The notes under the pieces were generated by a model that was not told the DNA's origin, made no database searches, and saw only the letters and a program-made list of their open reading frames with translations. A stretch of DNA of 64,000 nucleotides from assembly GCF_007035645.1 (NCBI RefSeq), contig NZ_AP019632.1, positions 3,534,001-3,598,000 of the forward strand, in the 5' to 3' direction. The first letter of the stretch is position 1. Every line of letters begins with the position of its first letter. Source of the stretch: Enterobacter asburiae. Its GTDB lineage: Bacteria > Pseudomonadota > Gammaproteobacteria > Enterobacterales > Enterobacteriaceae. Shown one piece after another: positions 52,831 through 62,892 of the stretch. The translations under genes were made by a program, and so were the position numbers.

Positions 52831-52886
52831 GCAGACCTCAAGTCATCCGTATTTTTCGGTCCAATATTATTTTTATTGCTTCTATA

Positions 52887-52919
52887 AAAAGCGGGGGAGA
52901 TAACCACTCCCCCGCTTTT
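52887..52919 (-). terminator. Intrinsic terminator of the autotransporter gene
   Basis: AAAAGCGGGGGAG (52887-52899), loop of seven, CTCCCCCGCTTTT (52907-52919): a 13-bp perfect stem with U-runs both ways, five bases after the autotransporter stop. It also shields yaiV from read-through. Confidence 0.95.
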
Positions 52920-52924
52920 ATTCA

Positions 52925-55699
52925 TTACCAGGTATATTTCACGCCCAGATTTGCGCCCCAGTTCTGATCAACGTCGCCGCCGCCCAGATAAGTGGCATCG
53001 GTGTACGCACTGAAGTTCTTCGTGAAGCTAAACTGGGTGCCCAGCCCTACCCGCACAGCGGAGCCTTTCACGCCGTTATCAATGCTGTCACCGTTAATAT
53101 CGGCATTGTTATCGGCATCGTCATAGACGTAGGCCAGTTTGAAGTAAGGCGTCAGAGCCTGTTCGCCGCCGTAGTTGAAGGTGTAACCCGTATCAACACC
53201 GAGTTCATAACGCAGGCTATCGTATGATTGTCCATCTACGCGCATGTCATTGCTCAGACGATAATCATCGCCAGACTGGAACAGGCCAGATACGGCTGCA
53301 TATGGCGTAACGTAGCCAGAGAGGTTTGGTTTCCAGTCATAGCCCAGCTTCAGCCCAAAACCAACAGCATCATTCGTGGTATTGCCGTCAACATACTTAC
53401 CGTTGCTCATGTTGGCAGAGAGATCGCTGTTGAAGCGGGTGTAGCTCAGGGAGCTGTCGAGGAACAGATCGTTCATGAACTTCGCTGACGCATAGATCAT
53501 CGCTGTCTGGCTATCCTGATCGACCTGACCGGTACGATCGCTGGTATCACCCTTCGCGAAACCTGCCGCACCACCGACGAACCATTTCGCATTATTACCG
53601 TCAATCTGGGTGTCCAGACCCACCGTAATACCACTCACGTCCTGATCGTAGCTGATAACGCTATTGTCACCGTCGAAGTTGCCACCGAAGTAGCTCACCC
53701 ACGCCCCGCCGTTATCCGTCAGGCCGTGACGGCTGTTGGTCAGACGCGTGCCGACGGTATCCTGCTGCAGATTCCAGATATTGGTATTGGCAGATGGGAT
53801 GCTCAGCGCCATGTTGGCAGAGTCGGTCAGCTCTTTCTGCTGGAGTAAAACGGCGTCACCCTGCTGCTGTGCCTGGTAGGTGTAAGCACCTAAATCGGCT
53901 TTGTTTGCGGCAGTAAAGCTGGCTGTGGTATCCGCGTTATTGTCATAGACGCGAATAATCTCTTTGTTTTTGTAATCGGCAACGGAACCGGCACCGGTCG
54001 CATCGTCGATGCGCACCTGGTAGTTACCTGCAACGTCACCGTTTACTGACAGATGGCCATCAGAGTTAATCGCCACAACACCGTAGTCGTAATCGGCATT
54101 GTACTTATCGTTAGTGATATAGCGTGCGTTGTTCAGATCGCTGTTCAGGACGTAATCACGGCTGGCAACGTTCAGCACCCCGCCATCGGTCAGTTCCATA
54201 TTATGCGTATCAACCTGACCCAGCCCCAGCGCCAGCTCAGCACCGTTATCCACGGTGATGGTGTTGGCATACAGTTCGGCCGTTTCTTCCGTCAGTGCCG
54301 CACGGCTATAGCTGTCCAGATACAGATGGTCGGTCGCCACAGCACCGCTGTCTCCAATATTCATTGATGAAGCATTGGTCAGGGTGATGGAGTCCGCCAG
54401 CAGACCAGAGTCTTCAACGTTAACCTGAGACTGGTTGTTTACCGTCAGCGTGTCGATATTAGAAAGCTTGCGGGTATCCCACTCAGAGCCATTATCCAGC
54501 GCGATGTTAAACAGCCCGCTCTGATACACCGCTTCACCCGCAACGTGTCCGTTGCTGTCATAAATGGAATCCGGCCAAATGCTGTTAGGGGATAAGCTAC
54601 TCCAGTCTACGTTACTGTAGCCCAGGCCATACATCTGCGCTGGGCCGATAGCCTCGACGCTGGACTGTGCTGCGCCGACCCATTTGCTGCCGTTGGTCAG
54701 GGTGACATCCAGCTTATCGGTGCCATCCCAGCCGTTGGTGGTTGGGTTATAGACACCGTCTGCACTCGTATCCGTTGCCGGATCGCCGTTCGGATAAAAG
54801 TTGTTGTCGAAGGTGCTGGAGAACAGAATATCGCCAGTAACGGTGGAATGATCGAACGTGGCAGTGGTCTGCATCGCGTTATCAGACGCGCTAGCGGCAA
54901 CGATCAGCGCCGCATCATCTGCTGCCGTGGCATTCGTTTCACCGTAGTCGCTCGGCTTCGCGGTTTGACCGTAGAACCCGCTGGTCCCCAGATCGCGGTA
55001 CGCGCCTGAGGTCAGAACGGAGTCTTTCACCACCAGCGTGTCGGTAAATACTTTGCTGCTGTTGGCTACGCCTTCCACACCGTCGTAAGGGGTATTATCC
55101 GGCTCCTGATAACCCTGCGTCAGGGTAATACCGGCAATGTGGGAATTGTTCTGGATAACAATATCGGACTCCACATCCAGGGTGATCGCATTACCCAGAT
55201 TATACGTATCCAGATAGTGTCTTTCCGTATTTTCCCCATTCACGACATCATACGCATAATGCTCATAGGTATCGTTAATGGTGGAATTATCTACGGTCAG
55301 GCTAAAACGATCGTATTGAGAATGGTTGGTGCCATCGGTATCCACGCCGTCAACACACGAGGGGGTCATACACTTAGAGGTAATCATGCCATTAATGGTA
55401 CTGTTGGAAATGCTTAATGCATTCGCCCGACCATTGATGCCATCATCCAGATAGTATGTTGAAATAACACCATTCACGGTGCTTTTATTAATCACCGGAT
55501 AAATATCACCGTCATGGGTAGCGCCTGAGTAATCCCAGTCGGTATAGCCATAATACCAGGGAGTGGAAGCGGTATTATCGTATCCGAATGTATTATATGT
55601 CGTACCGGAAATATCCTTCGCATTTGCCTGAGAAGCGATAGCCAGGGTGCAGGCTAATGCAAGTTGAGATACAACGAGTTTCTTTTTCCATGTTTGCAT
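52925..55699 (-). CDS. Autotransporter with beta-helix passenger and C-terminal barrel (yaiT position)
   Basis: A 924-residue type Va secreted protein. I chose ATG 55697-55699 (MQTWKKKLVVSQLALACTLA) with GGAGGG upstream; the signal peptide ends at ASQANA. The passenger (about 28-640) has repeats of the form STVNGVI, STINGMI, STINDTY, STVTGDI and later DNGSEW/TNGSKW, typical of a beta-helix. The barrel (about 660-924) starts at GAWVSYFGGNFDGDNS and ends in GVKYTW with a terminal aromatic. In E. coli K-12 the yaiT gene here is broken by IS3; this copy is intact. The function, probably adhesion or biofilm, is inferred. Confidence 0.88.
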   Translation of the reverse strand: MQTWKKKLVVSQLALACTLAIASQANAKDISGTTYNTFGYDNTASTPWYYGYTDWDYSGATHDGDIYPVINKSTVNGVISTYYLDDGINGRANALSISNSTINGMITSKCMTPSCVDGVDTDGTNHSQYDRFSLTVDNSTINDTYEHYAYDVVNGENTERHYLDTYNLGNAITLDVESDIVIQNNSHIAGITLTQGYQEPDNTPYDGVEGVANSSKVFTDTLVVKDSVLTSGAYRDLGTSGFYGQTAKPSDYGETNATAADDAALIVAASASDNAMQTTATFDHSTVTGDILFSSTFDNNFYPNGDPATDTSADGVYNPTTNGWDGTDKLDVTLTNGSKWVGAAQSSVEAIGPAQMYGLGYSNVDWSSLSPNSIWPDSIYDSNGHVAGEAVYQSGLFNIALDNGSEWDTRKLSNIDTLTVNNQSQVNVEDSGLLADSITLTNASSMNIGDSGAVATDHLYLDSYSRAALTEETAELYANTITVDNGAELALGLGQVDTHNMELTDGGVLNVASRDYVLNSDLNNARYITNDKYNADYDYGVVAINSDGHLSVNGDVAGNYQVRIDDATGAGSVADYKNKEIIRVYDNNADTTASFTAANKADLGAYTYQAQQQGDAVLLQQKELTDSANMALSIPSANTNIWNLQQDTVGTRLTNSRHGLTDNGGAWVSYFGGNFDGDNSVISYDQDVSGITVGLDTQIDGNNAKWFVGGAAGFAKGDTSDRTGQVDQDSQTAMIYASAKFMNDLFLDSSLSYTRFNSDLSANMSNGKYVDGNTTNDAVGFGLKLGYDWKPNLSGYVTPYAAVSGLFQSGDDYRLSNDMRVDGQSYDSLRYELGVDTGYTFNYGGEQALTPYFKLAYVYDDADNNADINGDSIDNGVKGSAVRVGLGTQFSFTKNFSAYTDATYLGGGDVDQNWGANLGVKYTW

Positions 55700-56150
55700 T
55701 GGGTCATCCCTCCTCAGGGACGTAAGCAAGTTTGTCCATCAATGATTTTGCAATGTTTAATTGCGGAGGGAATTATGCATTTTCATTTCGAAAAGGTTCA
55801 ATGAATGTTTCCATTAAGTCCGTATCCAGACTAATAACACATCAAAACCGAGAAAGCATCTGTCACTACAGATAAATATTATAAAAACAAAGCATTAAAA
55901 TACAGACACAACAATAAGACACATATAAAAATATATAATGAATCATTTTCAATGATGTTTTCTATTTAATATAAAAACAATATGAATAACTCATCTCCAT
56001 TTCGGCGTTATACTGCCCTGCATTATATATTGATGCCAGAAAGCCAGACCCATCACATTTTACAAAAATAAAATGCCCACTTTTACCAAAACACCTGTCT
56101 TCACTTTGAGGTACACTAGCCTTCTTTGTTCCACAAACATCAGGCATACC
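55700..56150. other. AT-rich gap between the autotransporter and hemB
   Basis: This 451-bp divergent region is far richer in A and T than its surroundings (especially 55840-56060) and has no convincing gene. It must hold the promoters of hemB (plus) and the autotransporter (minus). Such AT-rich upstream tracts are typical H-NS targets in front of surface-protein genes (inference). Confidence 0.6.
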
Positions 56151-57125
56151 ATGACCGATTTAATTGCACGTCCCCGCCGCCTGCGCAAGTCACCTGCACT
56201 GCGCGCTATGTTTGAAGAGACAACCCTGACCTTAAACGATCTGGTGTTGCCGATTTTTGTCGAAGAAGAGATCGATGACTACAAAGCCATCGAAGCCATG
56301 CCGGGCGTAATGCGCATTCCGGAGAAATATCTGGCGCGTGAGATTGAACGCATCGCCAACGCGGGGATCCGCTCGGTGATGACCTTCGGCATCTCTCACC
56401 ATACCGATGCCACCGGCAGCGACGCGTGGAAAGAAGATGGCCTCGTTGCCCGCATGTCGCGCATCTGCAAAGAGACCGTGCCGGAAATGGTGGTTATGTC
56501 AGACACCTGCTTCTGCGAATATACCTCTCACGGCCACTGCGGCGTGCTGTGCGATCACGGTGTCGATAACGATGCCACCCTGCTGAACCTCGGCAAACAG
56601 GCGGTCGTGGCTGCTGCTGCGGGTGCGGACTTCATCGCGCCCTCTGCCGCAATGGACGGACAGGTTCAGGCGATCCGTCAGGCGCTGGACGCGGCGGGCT
56701 TTACCGACACCGCCATCATGTCTTACTCCACCAAATTTGCCTCCTCCTTCTACGGCCCGTTCCGCGAAGCGGCCGGTACGGCGCTGAAGGGCGATCGTAA
56801 AACCTATCAGATGAACCCGCTGAACCGTCGGGAAGCGATTCGCGAATCCCTGCTCGACGAAGCCCAGGGCGCAGACTGCCTGATGGTGAAACCAGCGGGC
56901 GCGTATCTCGATATCCTGCGCGACATCCGCGAGCGCACCGAGCTGCCATTGGGCGCTTACCAGGTCAGCGGCGAGTACGCGATGATCAAATTCGCCGCGC
57001 TGGCCGGTGCGATTGACGAAGAGAAAGTGGTCCTCGAAAGCCTCGGCGCCATCAAACGCGCAGGCGCGGATCTGATCTTCAGCTACTTCGCGCTGGATCT
57101 GGCTGAGAAAAAAATTCTGCGTTAA
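56151..57125 (+). CDS. hemB: Delta-aminolevulinic acid dehydratase HemB
   Basis: HemB joins two 5-aminolevulinates to porphobilinogen in heme synthesis. I chose ATG 56151 ([20 protein letters not shown]), giving 324 residues as in E. coli; the frame opens at 56073. The zinc cysteines C120, C122 and C130 stand in [15 protein letters not shown], and the two active-site lysines are K195 ([10 protein letters not shown]) and K247 (LMVKPAGAY). Confidence 0.97.
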   Translation: MTDLIARPRRLRKSPALRAMFEETTLTLNDLVLPIFVEEEIDDYKAIEAMPGVMRIPEKYLAREIERIANAGIRSVMTFGISHHTDATGSDAWKEDGLVARMSRICKETVPEMVVMSDTCFCEYTSHGHCGVLCDHGVDNDATLLNLGKQAVVAAAAGADFIAPSAAMDGQVQAIRQALDAAGFTDTAIMSYSTKFASSFYGPFREAAGTALKGDRKTYQMNPLNRREAIRESLLDEAQGADCLMVKPAGAYLDILRDIRERTELPLGAYQVSGEYAMIKFAALAGAIDEEKVVLESLGAIKRAGADLIFSYFALDLAEKKILR

Positions 57126-57136
57126 TCCGCTCTAGC

Positions 57137-57168
57137 GCCGGGTAGCGGCTTCACCTTACCCGGCCTGC
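57137..57168. repeat. REP sequence downstream of hemB
   Basis: GCCGGGTAGCGGCTTCACCT followed by TACCCGGCCTGC, twelve bases after the hemB stop. It is the same REP type as at 4948 and 63088 and is likely the 3' stabilising or ending hairpin of hemB. Confidence 0.8.
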
Positions 57169-57245
57169 TCTAATCTTCACCAAACTGCAATACAACCGAC
57201 ATCTGCTCCTTCTACTGTCTTCGCAAGACGGCAGGAGGAGTAACC

Positions 57246-58970
57246 ATGTTTAGCCTCGATAGCGTTCTCGACGATCTTTGGCCTCAGGCGAGGCCTGCGC
57301 CCTGGCAAAAAAGTCTGTTAAAAAGACTGTTTTACGAAGACGAATTTCAGCAATTTGCCGCAGCACACCGCCACCTGAAAGGACTGGATATGGTGGAGCA
57401 AGTTCTGGAACACCTTGATATTCTCTGCACCGTTTCCGCCCGCGATCTTGAACAAATCCCCGAACATGGCCCGCTGGTCATTATTGCCAACCATCCGACG
57501 GGTACGCTGGATGGCCTGGCGCTGATGTACGCCGTCTCCCGCGTGCGACGCGACGTTAAAGTCGTGACCAACCGGATGCTGACCCACCTTGAGCCCCTCA
57601 GCTCGCTGTTTATTCCGGTGGACAATATGGGCGGCAGGACGGCGAAATCGTCCCTGGTGCAGATGGAACAGCATCTGCAAAACGCAGGCGTGCTGATCTT
57701 CTTCCCGGCCGGAGAAGTTTCCCGCCCCACGCGCAAGGGCATTCGCGATAAAAAATGGCACTCTGGCTTTATCAAACTCGCCAGCAAGCTGCGCGCCCCG
57801 CTGCTGCCGGTGCATATTCAGGCGCATAACAGCCTGCTCTTCTATGCCAGCACGCTGGTCTCCCCGACGCTGTCGATGCTGTTGCTGATGCAGCAGATGT
57901 TCCGCCGCCGCCACAGCCAGCTGCCGATTAAAATCGGCCAGCAGATTGCCTGGCATCACTGGCACAGCGCCACCCTTTCGTCGCGTGAGATGGCCGAACA
58001 GTGCCGTCAGCACGTGATGCGTCTTGGCAAGGGATTGCCTGGCGTCTTTAAAACCCAGTGCGCCATTGCCCGTCCGGAAGACCGGGCCACCCTGAAACGC
58101 GCGCTGGCGCAGGCCGAATGTCTGGGCAATACCAGCGACGGTAAAACCATCTATCTTTGGCAGCGCAACGGTCAGGAAGACGCCCCGCTGCTGCGCGAGC
58201 TGGGCCGCCTGCGCGAGATTGCCTTTCGCGCGGTCGAGGAGGGGAGCGGCAAACGCCGTGACACCGACTGCTACGATGATGATTATATGCATCTGATCCT
58301 GTGGGATGATGAGGATCTGGAGATCGTCGGCGCGTATCGCTTTATGCCGACCGCCAGACAGGTTGAACGTCGCGGTCTGGAAGGGTTGTATAGCTATAGC
58401 CTGTTCCACTACGACGACAAAATGCAGGACGTACTGGAGCACGGCATTGAGCTGGGGCGCAGCTTTATTCAGCCGCGCTACTGGGGACGCCGTGGCCTGG
58501 ACTATTTATGGTCCGGCATTGGGGCCTACCTGGCGCGTTATCCGAACTACCGCTACCTGTTTGGCCCGGTCTCCATTTCCGGCGGCTTACCGCCTGCCGC
58601 GCGGGATCTGCTGGTGGCCTTTTACCGCCTGTGGTTCCCGGCAACGCATCCGCTCGCCGCGTCACGTCAGCCGTATCCCGCATCACTGCCGGACGTGCTC
58701 GCGCAGTTTGGCGGCATGGATTACGTGGACGACCTGACAAAGCTGAAATCCCTGCTCGGTAATCTGGGCTGCGGCATTCCGCCGCTCTACAAGCAGTATT
58801 CCGAGCTTTGCGAACCCGGCGGCGTGCAGTTTATTGATTTTGGCAGCGACCCGGCGTTTAACGACTGCGTCGACGGACTGGTGCTGGTGGATTTGTGTTA
58901 CCTGAAGGCGAACCGGTATCAGCGGTATATAGAGGCGCATTTAATACCCTCACCCCAGCCTTCTCCCTAA
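57246..58970 (+). CDS. olsF: Bifunctional two-domain acyltransferase, OlsF-type ornithine lipid synthase
   Basis: A 574-residue fusion. The N-terminal PlsC-like domain (about residues 60-270) has ANHPTGTLDG (H83, D89) and FFPAGEVSRPTRKGIRDK, the acyl acceptor and catalytic motifs of O-acyltransferases. The C-terminal GNAT-like domain (about 310-560) has RDTDCYDDDYMHLILWD and GVQFIDFGSDPAFNDCVDGL, as in OlsB N-acyltransferases. Serratia proteamaculans OlsF, with this order, makes ornithine lipids from ornithine. Ornithine lipids replace phospholipids under phosphate limitation in many bacteria. The last codons (PSPQPSP) and the stop come from a dispersed repeat. E. coli has no gene here. Confidence 0.8.
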   Translation: MFSLDSVLDDLWPQARPAPWQKSLLKRLFYEDEFQQFAAAHRHLKGLDMVEQVLEHLDILCTVSARDLEQIPEHGPLVIIANHPTGTLDGLALMYAVSRVRRDVKVVTNRMLTHLEPLSSLFIPVDNMGGRTAKSSLVQMEQHLQNAGVLIFFPAGEVSRPTRKGIRDKKWHSGFIKLASKLRAPLLPVHIQAHNSLLFYASTLVSPTLSMLLLMQQMFRRRHSQLPIKIGQQIAWHHWHSATLSSREMAEQCRQHVMRLGKGLPGVFKTQCAIARPEDRATLKRALAQAECLGNTSDGKTIYLWQRNGQEDAPLLRELGRLREIAFRAVEEGSGKRRDTDCYDDDYMHLILWDDEDLEIVGAYRFMPTARQVERRGLEGLYSYSLFHYDDKMQDVLEHGIELGRSFIQPRYWGRRGLDYLWSGIGAYLARYPNYRYLFGPVSISGGLPPAARDLLVAFYRLWFPATHPLAASRQPYPASLPDVLAQFGGMDYVDDLTKLKSLLGNLGCGIPPLYKQYSELCEPGGVQFIDFGSDPAFNDCVDGLVLVDLCYLKANRYQRYIEAHLIPSPQPSP

Positions 58971-58981
58971 CAGGGAGAGGG
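58945..58981. repeat. Dispersed palindromic repeat, copy 5, supplying the olsF stop codon
   Basis: TACCCTCACCCCAGCCTTCT followed by CCCTAACAGGGAGAGGG. The TAA inside it (58968-58970) ends the OlsF-type gene, so about the last eight codons are repeat sequence. With copy 6 it forms a head-to-head pair. Confidence 0.85.
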
Positions 58982-59001
58982 TGAAAACCGCACCGGGCAG
59001 T

Positions 59002-59039
59002 CCCCTCGCCCCTTTGGGGAGAGGGTTAGGGTGAGGGGA
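59002..59039. repeat. Dispersed palindromic repeat, copy 6 (inverted)
   Basis: CCCCTCGCCCCTTTGGGGAG followed by AGGGTTAGGGTGAGGGGA, opposite in orientation to copy 5. It ends exactly where the tauD stop codon (59040-59042) begins. The pair occupies the entire gap between the converging olsF and tauD genes. Confidence 0.85.
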
Positions 59040-59891
59040 TCAAGGCGCACGGTAGAACGGCTTATCCCCCAGGATCGTCGCCCGCTGCATAATCCGGCGC
59101 TGCGGAAGATAGTCCGCATTGGCATAGTGCTGCGTCACGCGGTTATCCCAGATCGCCAGGTCATTCTCCTGCCAGCGCCAGCGCACCTGAAACTCCGGCC
59201 TGGTGATATGCGCGAACAGGAAGCTCAACAGCGCCTCGCTCTCTTTCTCCGTCACATCCACAATGCGCGTCGTGAACCCTTCGTTCACGAACAGCGCCTG
59301 CTTGCCGGTGACCGGATGGGTCCGCACGACCGGGTGCAGCAATGGAGGATGTTTCGCAACCGCCTCCTGCCAGCGCTGATGCTCCTCTTCCGTTTTACGG
59401 TACTTGTACTCCTGGAACGATTTTTTGAAGTCGTGCTCCGCCCGCAGCCCGCTCAGCAGCGTCCGGAACGGCGCGGAGAGCGCCTCATACGCCGCAATGC
59501 CGCTGGTCCACAGCGTATCGCCGCCGGTTTCCGGCAGCAGCTTCGCCGCCAGAATGGCCCCGGCGGGCGGCGTCTCGATAAAGGTCACGTCGGTATGCCA
59601 GTTGTCGTTGTCCGGCGGGTTATCGTTGTGGGTGTCCAGAACGATAATCTCCTCCACGCCTTCCGCATGCGGATAGACGGGGTGGATATGCAGATCGCCA
59701 AAGCGCAGGGCCAGCGCGCGCTGCTGCTGCGGGGTGATCGCCTGTTCGCGCAGGAAAACAACCTGATGACGCAGCACCGCGTGGTACAGCTGCTCGAACT
59801 GGTTGTCGCTCAGCGGACGGGTCACATCCAGGCCCGACACCTGCGCGCCAATATACGGCCCCAGCGGGGTAATGGTCAGACGTTCACTCAT
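59040..59891 (-). CDS. tauD: Taurine dioxygenase TauD
   Basis: TauD is the Fe(II)/2-oxoglutarate dioxygenase that frees sulfite from taurine during sulfate starvation. The 283-residue protein has the iron triad in [13 protein letters not shown] (H, D) and a distal His in [12 protein letters not shown], and an Arg for 2-oxoglutarate near the end ([11 protein letters not shown]). It is the last gene of tauABCD and overlaps tauC by 4 bases. Confidence 0.97.
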   Translation of the reverse strand: MSERLTITPLGPYIGAQVSGLDVTRPLSDNQFEQLYHAVLRHQVVFLREQAITPQQQRALALRFGDLHIHPVYPHAEGVEEIIVLDTHNDNPPDNDNWHTDVTFIETPPAGAILAAKLLPETGGDTLWTSGIAAYEALSAPFRTLLSGLRAEHDFKKSFQEYKYRKTEEEHQRWQEAVAKHPPLLHPVVRTHPVTGKQALFVNEGFTTRIVDVTEKESEALLSFLFAHITRPEFQVRWRWQENDLAIWDNRVTQHYANADYLPQRRIMQRATILGDKPFYRAP

Positions 59892-60715
59892 TGTATTTCT
59901 CCATGCCAGGGCGTCAGGCGGCGCTGTAACGCGCGCAGCCCCAGTTCTAATCCGAAGGCGATCGCGGCGATCACCGCGATCCCTGCCAGCACCACGTCAG
60001 TCGCCAGGAACTCTCCCGCCGACTGCACCATAAACCCAAGGCCGCGCGTGGCCGCAATCAGCTCTGCCGCCACCAGCGTGGACCAGCCCACGCCAAGGCC
60101 GATGCGCAGCCCGGTTAAAATCTCCGGCAGCGCGCCCGGTAAAATCACGAACAGCAGCACCTGCGTGCGGCTGGCACCCAGCGACTGCGCCGCGCGGATC
60201 CGCACCTGCTGGGCGCTCTTCACGCCCGCCAGCGCCGACATGGCAACCGGAGCGAAAATGGCCAGATAAATCAGCAGGATTTTTGACGTTTCACCGATGC
60301 CAAACCAGATCACCATCAGCGGCAGATAGGCCAGCGGCGGCACCGGACGGTAAAGCTCAATCAGCGGATCGAGAATACCGCGCACCGTCGGGCTTAAGCC
60401 CATCGCGATCCCGACCGGTATCCCGATAATTACCGCTGCCAGCAGCGCCACCAGAATACGCGCCAGACTGGCTCCAAGGTGCTGCCAGAGCGTGGCATCC
60501 ATAAAGCCCTGCGGCCCGGCGATGGTAATGAGTTTGGCCAGCACCTGGCCCGGCGGCGGCAGAAACAGCGGGCTGACCCACTGCTGGGCAGCAACCGCCC
60601 ACCACACCGCCAGAAGCACCAGCAGCGTACCGACGCTCAGTGTGATTTGGCGCGAGAAAGGCCAGCGCAGCGCCAGACGCGTGCGGCGCGTTTTTTCACT
60701 GAAGACGATGCTCAT
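59888..60715 (-). CDS. tauC: Taurine ABC transporter permease TauC
   Basis: The inner-membrane permease of the taurine importer. The 275-residue protein has six predicted helices and the binding-protein-dependent transport loop [20 protein letters not shown], which contacts TauB. It overlaps tauB and tauD by 4 bases at each end. Confidence 0.96.
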   Translation of the reverse strand: MSIVFSEKTRRTRLALRWPFSRQITLSVGTLLVLLAVWWAVAAQQWVSPLFLPPPGQVLAKLITIAGPQGFMDATLWQHLGASLARILVALLAAVIIGIPVGIAMGLSPTVRGILDPLIELYRPVPPLAYLPLMVIWFGIGETSKILLIYLAIFAPVAMSALAGVKSAQQVRIRAAQSLGASRTQVLLFVILPGALPEILTGLRIGLGVGWSTLVAAELIAATRGLGFMVQSAGEFLATDVVLAGIAVIAAIAFGLELGLRALQRRLTPWHGEIQ

Positions 60716-61479
60716 GAGAAAGCCTCCCGTTGTTCAAACACGCGGCTTAAAACGTATTCACGCTGTTCGATAAACAGCGGATCGGATTTGATGCTGCGCA
60801 CGGGCTCTCCCGCGACGTAGCGGCGGGCGAAATCCAGCGGCAAGCGCTCCAGCACGCGGCCCGGCCCCGGCGAGAGCAGCACCAGCTCCGTCGCCATAAA
60901 CACCGCCTCTTCGATATCGTGGGTAATCAACAGCACCTGCTTGCCCGTCTCGTGCCACAGGCGCAGCAGCAGGGTTTGCATCTGCTCGCGGGTGAAGGCA
61001 TCCAGCGCCCCGAACGGCTCGTCCAGCAGCAACAGCTGCGGATTCGCGGCCAGCGCGCGGGCAATACCGACGCGCTGACGCTGGCCGCCGGAAAGCTGCC
61101 AGATAAAGCGTTTTTCCGCCCCTTCCAGCCCCACTTTTTTCAGCATCGCCCGCGCCGTTTCCAGCCGCTGTTCGCGGTTGATGCCCGCAAGCTGTAGCCC
61201 AAACGCCACGTTTTCCTGCACGTTGCGCCAGGGAAGCAACCCTTCGTTCTGGAAGACCACGCCGCGCTCGGCGCCCGGGCCTTCCACCTTTTTGCCTTCC
61301 AGTTGAATGGTGCCATGCTGATAAGGGACAAACCCGGCGATCAGATTCAGCAGCGTGGTTTTTCCGCACCCGGACGGGCCCAGCACCACCAGCAGTTCAC
61401 CGCTGTCCAGCGTTAGGTTGATGTCCTCCAGCGCGGGCTTACCACCGTAATCGGCGTACAGGTTCGTAATATTCAGCAT
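60712..61479 (-). CDS. tauB: Taurine ABC transporter ATPase TauB
   Basis: The ATPase of the taurine importer. The 255-residue protein shows Walker [10 protein letters not shown], signature [16 protein letters not shown], Walker [13 protein letters not shown] and the switch His in [11 protein letters not shown]. It starts 10 bp after the tauA stop and overlaps tauC by 4 bases. Confidence 0.97.
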   Translation of the reverse strand: MLNITNLYADYGGKPALEDINLTLDSGELLVVLGPSGCGKTTLLNLIAGFVPYQHGTIQLEGKKVEGPGAERGVVFQNEGLLPWRNVQENVAFGLQLAGINREQRLETARAMLKKVGLEGAEKRFIWQLSGGQRQRVGIARALAANPQLLLLDEPFGALDAFTREQMQTLLLRLWHETGKQVLLITHDIEEAVFMATELVLLSPGPGRVLERLPLDFARRYVAGEPVRSIKSDPLFIEQREYVLSRVFEQREAFS

Positions 61480-61489
61480 GGCGGACTCC

Positions 61490-62452
61490 TTATTTCACAA
61501 AACGATCTGTCACGTACTGGCTGTAATCCGCCGCTACCGCAGGCACTTTGCCCTGCTCTTTCAGGAAGGTGGCGGTATCCACAATCGCTTTGTTCACCGG
61601 CCCGGTCAGCTGCTGCACCTGCTGCGCGGGGGTCAGATAGATATTGCCTTTCACCAGCCCCGGCACGTCCGCTTCCGGCACGCCGCTCAGGCGGGAGAGT
61701 TTTTCCAGGTTGGCGGGCTGCTTCAGCCATTCATCCGGGTTAGAGATGTACGGCTGCTGGGCGTCAATCGCGCTTTTGGCGAAGGCTTTCACCACTTCGG
61801 GATGTTTCTCGGCAAAGTCTTTGCGCACGACCCACACGTCGAGAGTTGGAGCGCCCCACTGGCCCACTTTTTCAGAGTCGGTCAGCACGGTGCCGTCTTT
61901 TTCCAGCTCGTTCACTGCCGGTGCCCACACATAGGCCCCGTCAATATCGCCGCGCTGCCAGGCGGCGATAATTGCCGGCGGCTGCAGGTTGATAATTTGT
62001 ACCTGACCCGGCTTGATGCCCCAGTGTTTGAGCGCCGCCAGCAGGCTGTAGTGGGTGGTGGAGATAAACGGCACGGCGATGCGTTTGCCGATCAGATCTT
62101 CGGGTTTGGTGATGTTTTTCTTCACCACCAGCGCTTCAGAGTTACCGAGCTGTGAGGCGAGCAGGAAAACCTCGATCGGCACCTGCTGGCTGGCCGCAAC
62201 CGCCAGCGGGCTGGAGCCGATATTGCCGATCTGCACGTCGCCGGAGGCTAGCGCACGCACAACGGACGCCCCGCTGTCGAACTTACGCCAGTCGACTTTC
62301 GCGCCGCTCTCTTTGGCAAAGGTGTTGTCCGCCTGCGCGACTTTCGCCGGTTCCGCAGAAGTTTGATACGCGACGGTGACGTCCACCGCCTGCGCCTGAA
62401 ATGCCCACAGCGCCAGTGCGCCGAGAAGTGTGATTCGCGATGAAATTGCCAT
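61490..62452 (-). CDS. tauA: Taurine-binding periplasmic protein TauA
   Basis: The periplasmic receptor of the TauABC importer. I chose ATG 62450-62452 ([20 protein letters not shown]) with GGGGAG upstream, giving 320 residues as in E. coli; the frame opens further up at 62533. The signal peptide ends near [14 protein letters not shown]. Ligand-binding blocks: [20 protein letters not shown] and [16 protein letters not shown]. First gene of tauABCD, expected to be activated by Cbl and CysB when sulfate is short. Confidence 0.96.
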   Translation of the reverse strand: MAISSRITLLGALALWAFQAQAVDVTVAYQTSAEPAKVAQADNTFAKESGAKVDWRKFDSGASVVRALASGDVQIGNIGSSPLAVAASQQVPIEVFLLASQLGNSEALVVKKNITKPEDLIGKRIAVPFISTTHYSLLAALKHWGIKPGQVQIINLQPPAIIAAWQRGDIDGAYVWAPAVNELEKDGTVLTDSEKVGQWGAPTLDVWVVRKDFAEKHPEVVKAFAKSAIDAQQPYISNPDEWLKQPANLEKLSRLSGVPEADVPGLVKGNIYLTPAQQVQQLTGPVNKAIVDTATFLKEQGKVPAVAADYSQYVTDRFVK

Positions 62453-62595
62453 AATGTCTGCTCCCCTTGTTGTTATGAGGGCAGTATTTCCGGCGCGGGA
62501 ATTTTGATAAAGGAATAAAAATGAATCGCTCATAACGATTCGTTTTTAGATAAAAAACGGGAAAGGATAGTTGGTTTTGTGCGGTTCGTTTTTTT

Positions 62596-62617
62596 CCCTC
62601 TCCCCGTGGGCGGAGGG
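62596..62617. repeat. Dispersed palindromic repeat, copy 7 (short or degenerate)
   Basis: CCCTCTCCCCGTGGG followed by CGGAGGG: only the inner palindrome of the family is present, without the CCCTCACCC arm. Confidence 0.6.
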
Positions 62618-62689
62618 TTGCCCAGTAATTTTTTCACCTGAAGCGATGCATGTGGTATCTGGAAAATAAATGGCTTAAAGCGATGTTTC

Positions 62690-62892
62690 GGTCCGGCTGT
62701 AAATCGCCGAAGCGTTTCCGTAAGGCCGGGGCGAGGCGCACGGATGCGCCGAGAGGGCGTGGCCTGCAGGGATGCAGGCTCATGCCCGACCCGATAGCCT
62801 GAAGGAATAAGCTGAGGGCACCGCGAAGCGGCGATTTACCGCCGGGAGCCCGGGTCGCCAGGGCGGCGGCGATTGAGCCGCCCTGGCACGTT
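62690..62892 (+). ncRNA. Candidate structured RNA resembling phage C4-type antisense RNA
   Basis: An outer stem GTAAATCGCCG (62699-62709) pairs perfectly with CGGCGATTTAC (62829-62839). Inside are GGCGCA-CGGA-TGCGCC (62735-62750) and GCCTGCA-GGGA-TGCAGGC (62762-62779). After it comes CCAGGGCGGC/GCCGCCCTGG (62858-62867 with 62877-62886). The order TTTCCGTAAGGCCGGGGCG plus these hairpins resembles what I recall of the C4 antisense RNA of phages P1/P7 and P4 immunity RNA. A remnant like an Ash/Icd frame lies downstream, as in those immunity loci. Structure is seen; identity is from memory. Confidence 0.5.

Noticed and set aside
57318..58442. 374-codon minus-strand frame inside the OlsF-type gene
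   Set aside because: Antisense shadow; the plus frame has intact acyltransferase motifs.
59031..60269. 412-codon plus-strand frame across tauD and tauC
   Set aside because: Antisense to two coupled operon genes that are clearly real.
62650..62802. 50-codon frame (MWYLENKWLKAMFRSG start)
   Set aside because: It runs straight through the perfect hairpins, has no clear ribosome binding site, and the structure explains the sequence better; not excluded as a small protein.
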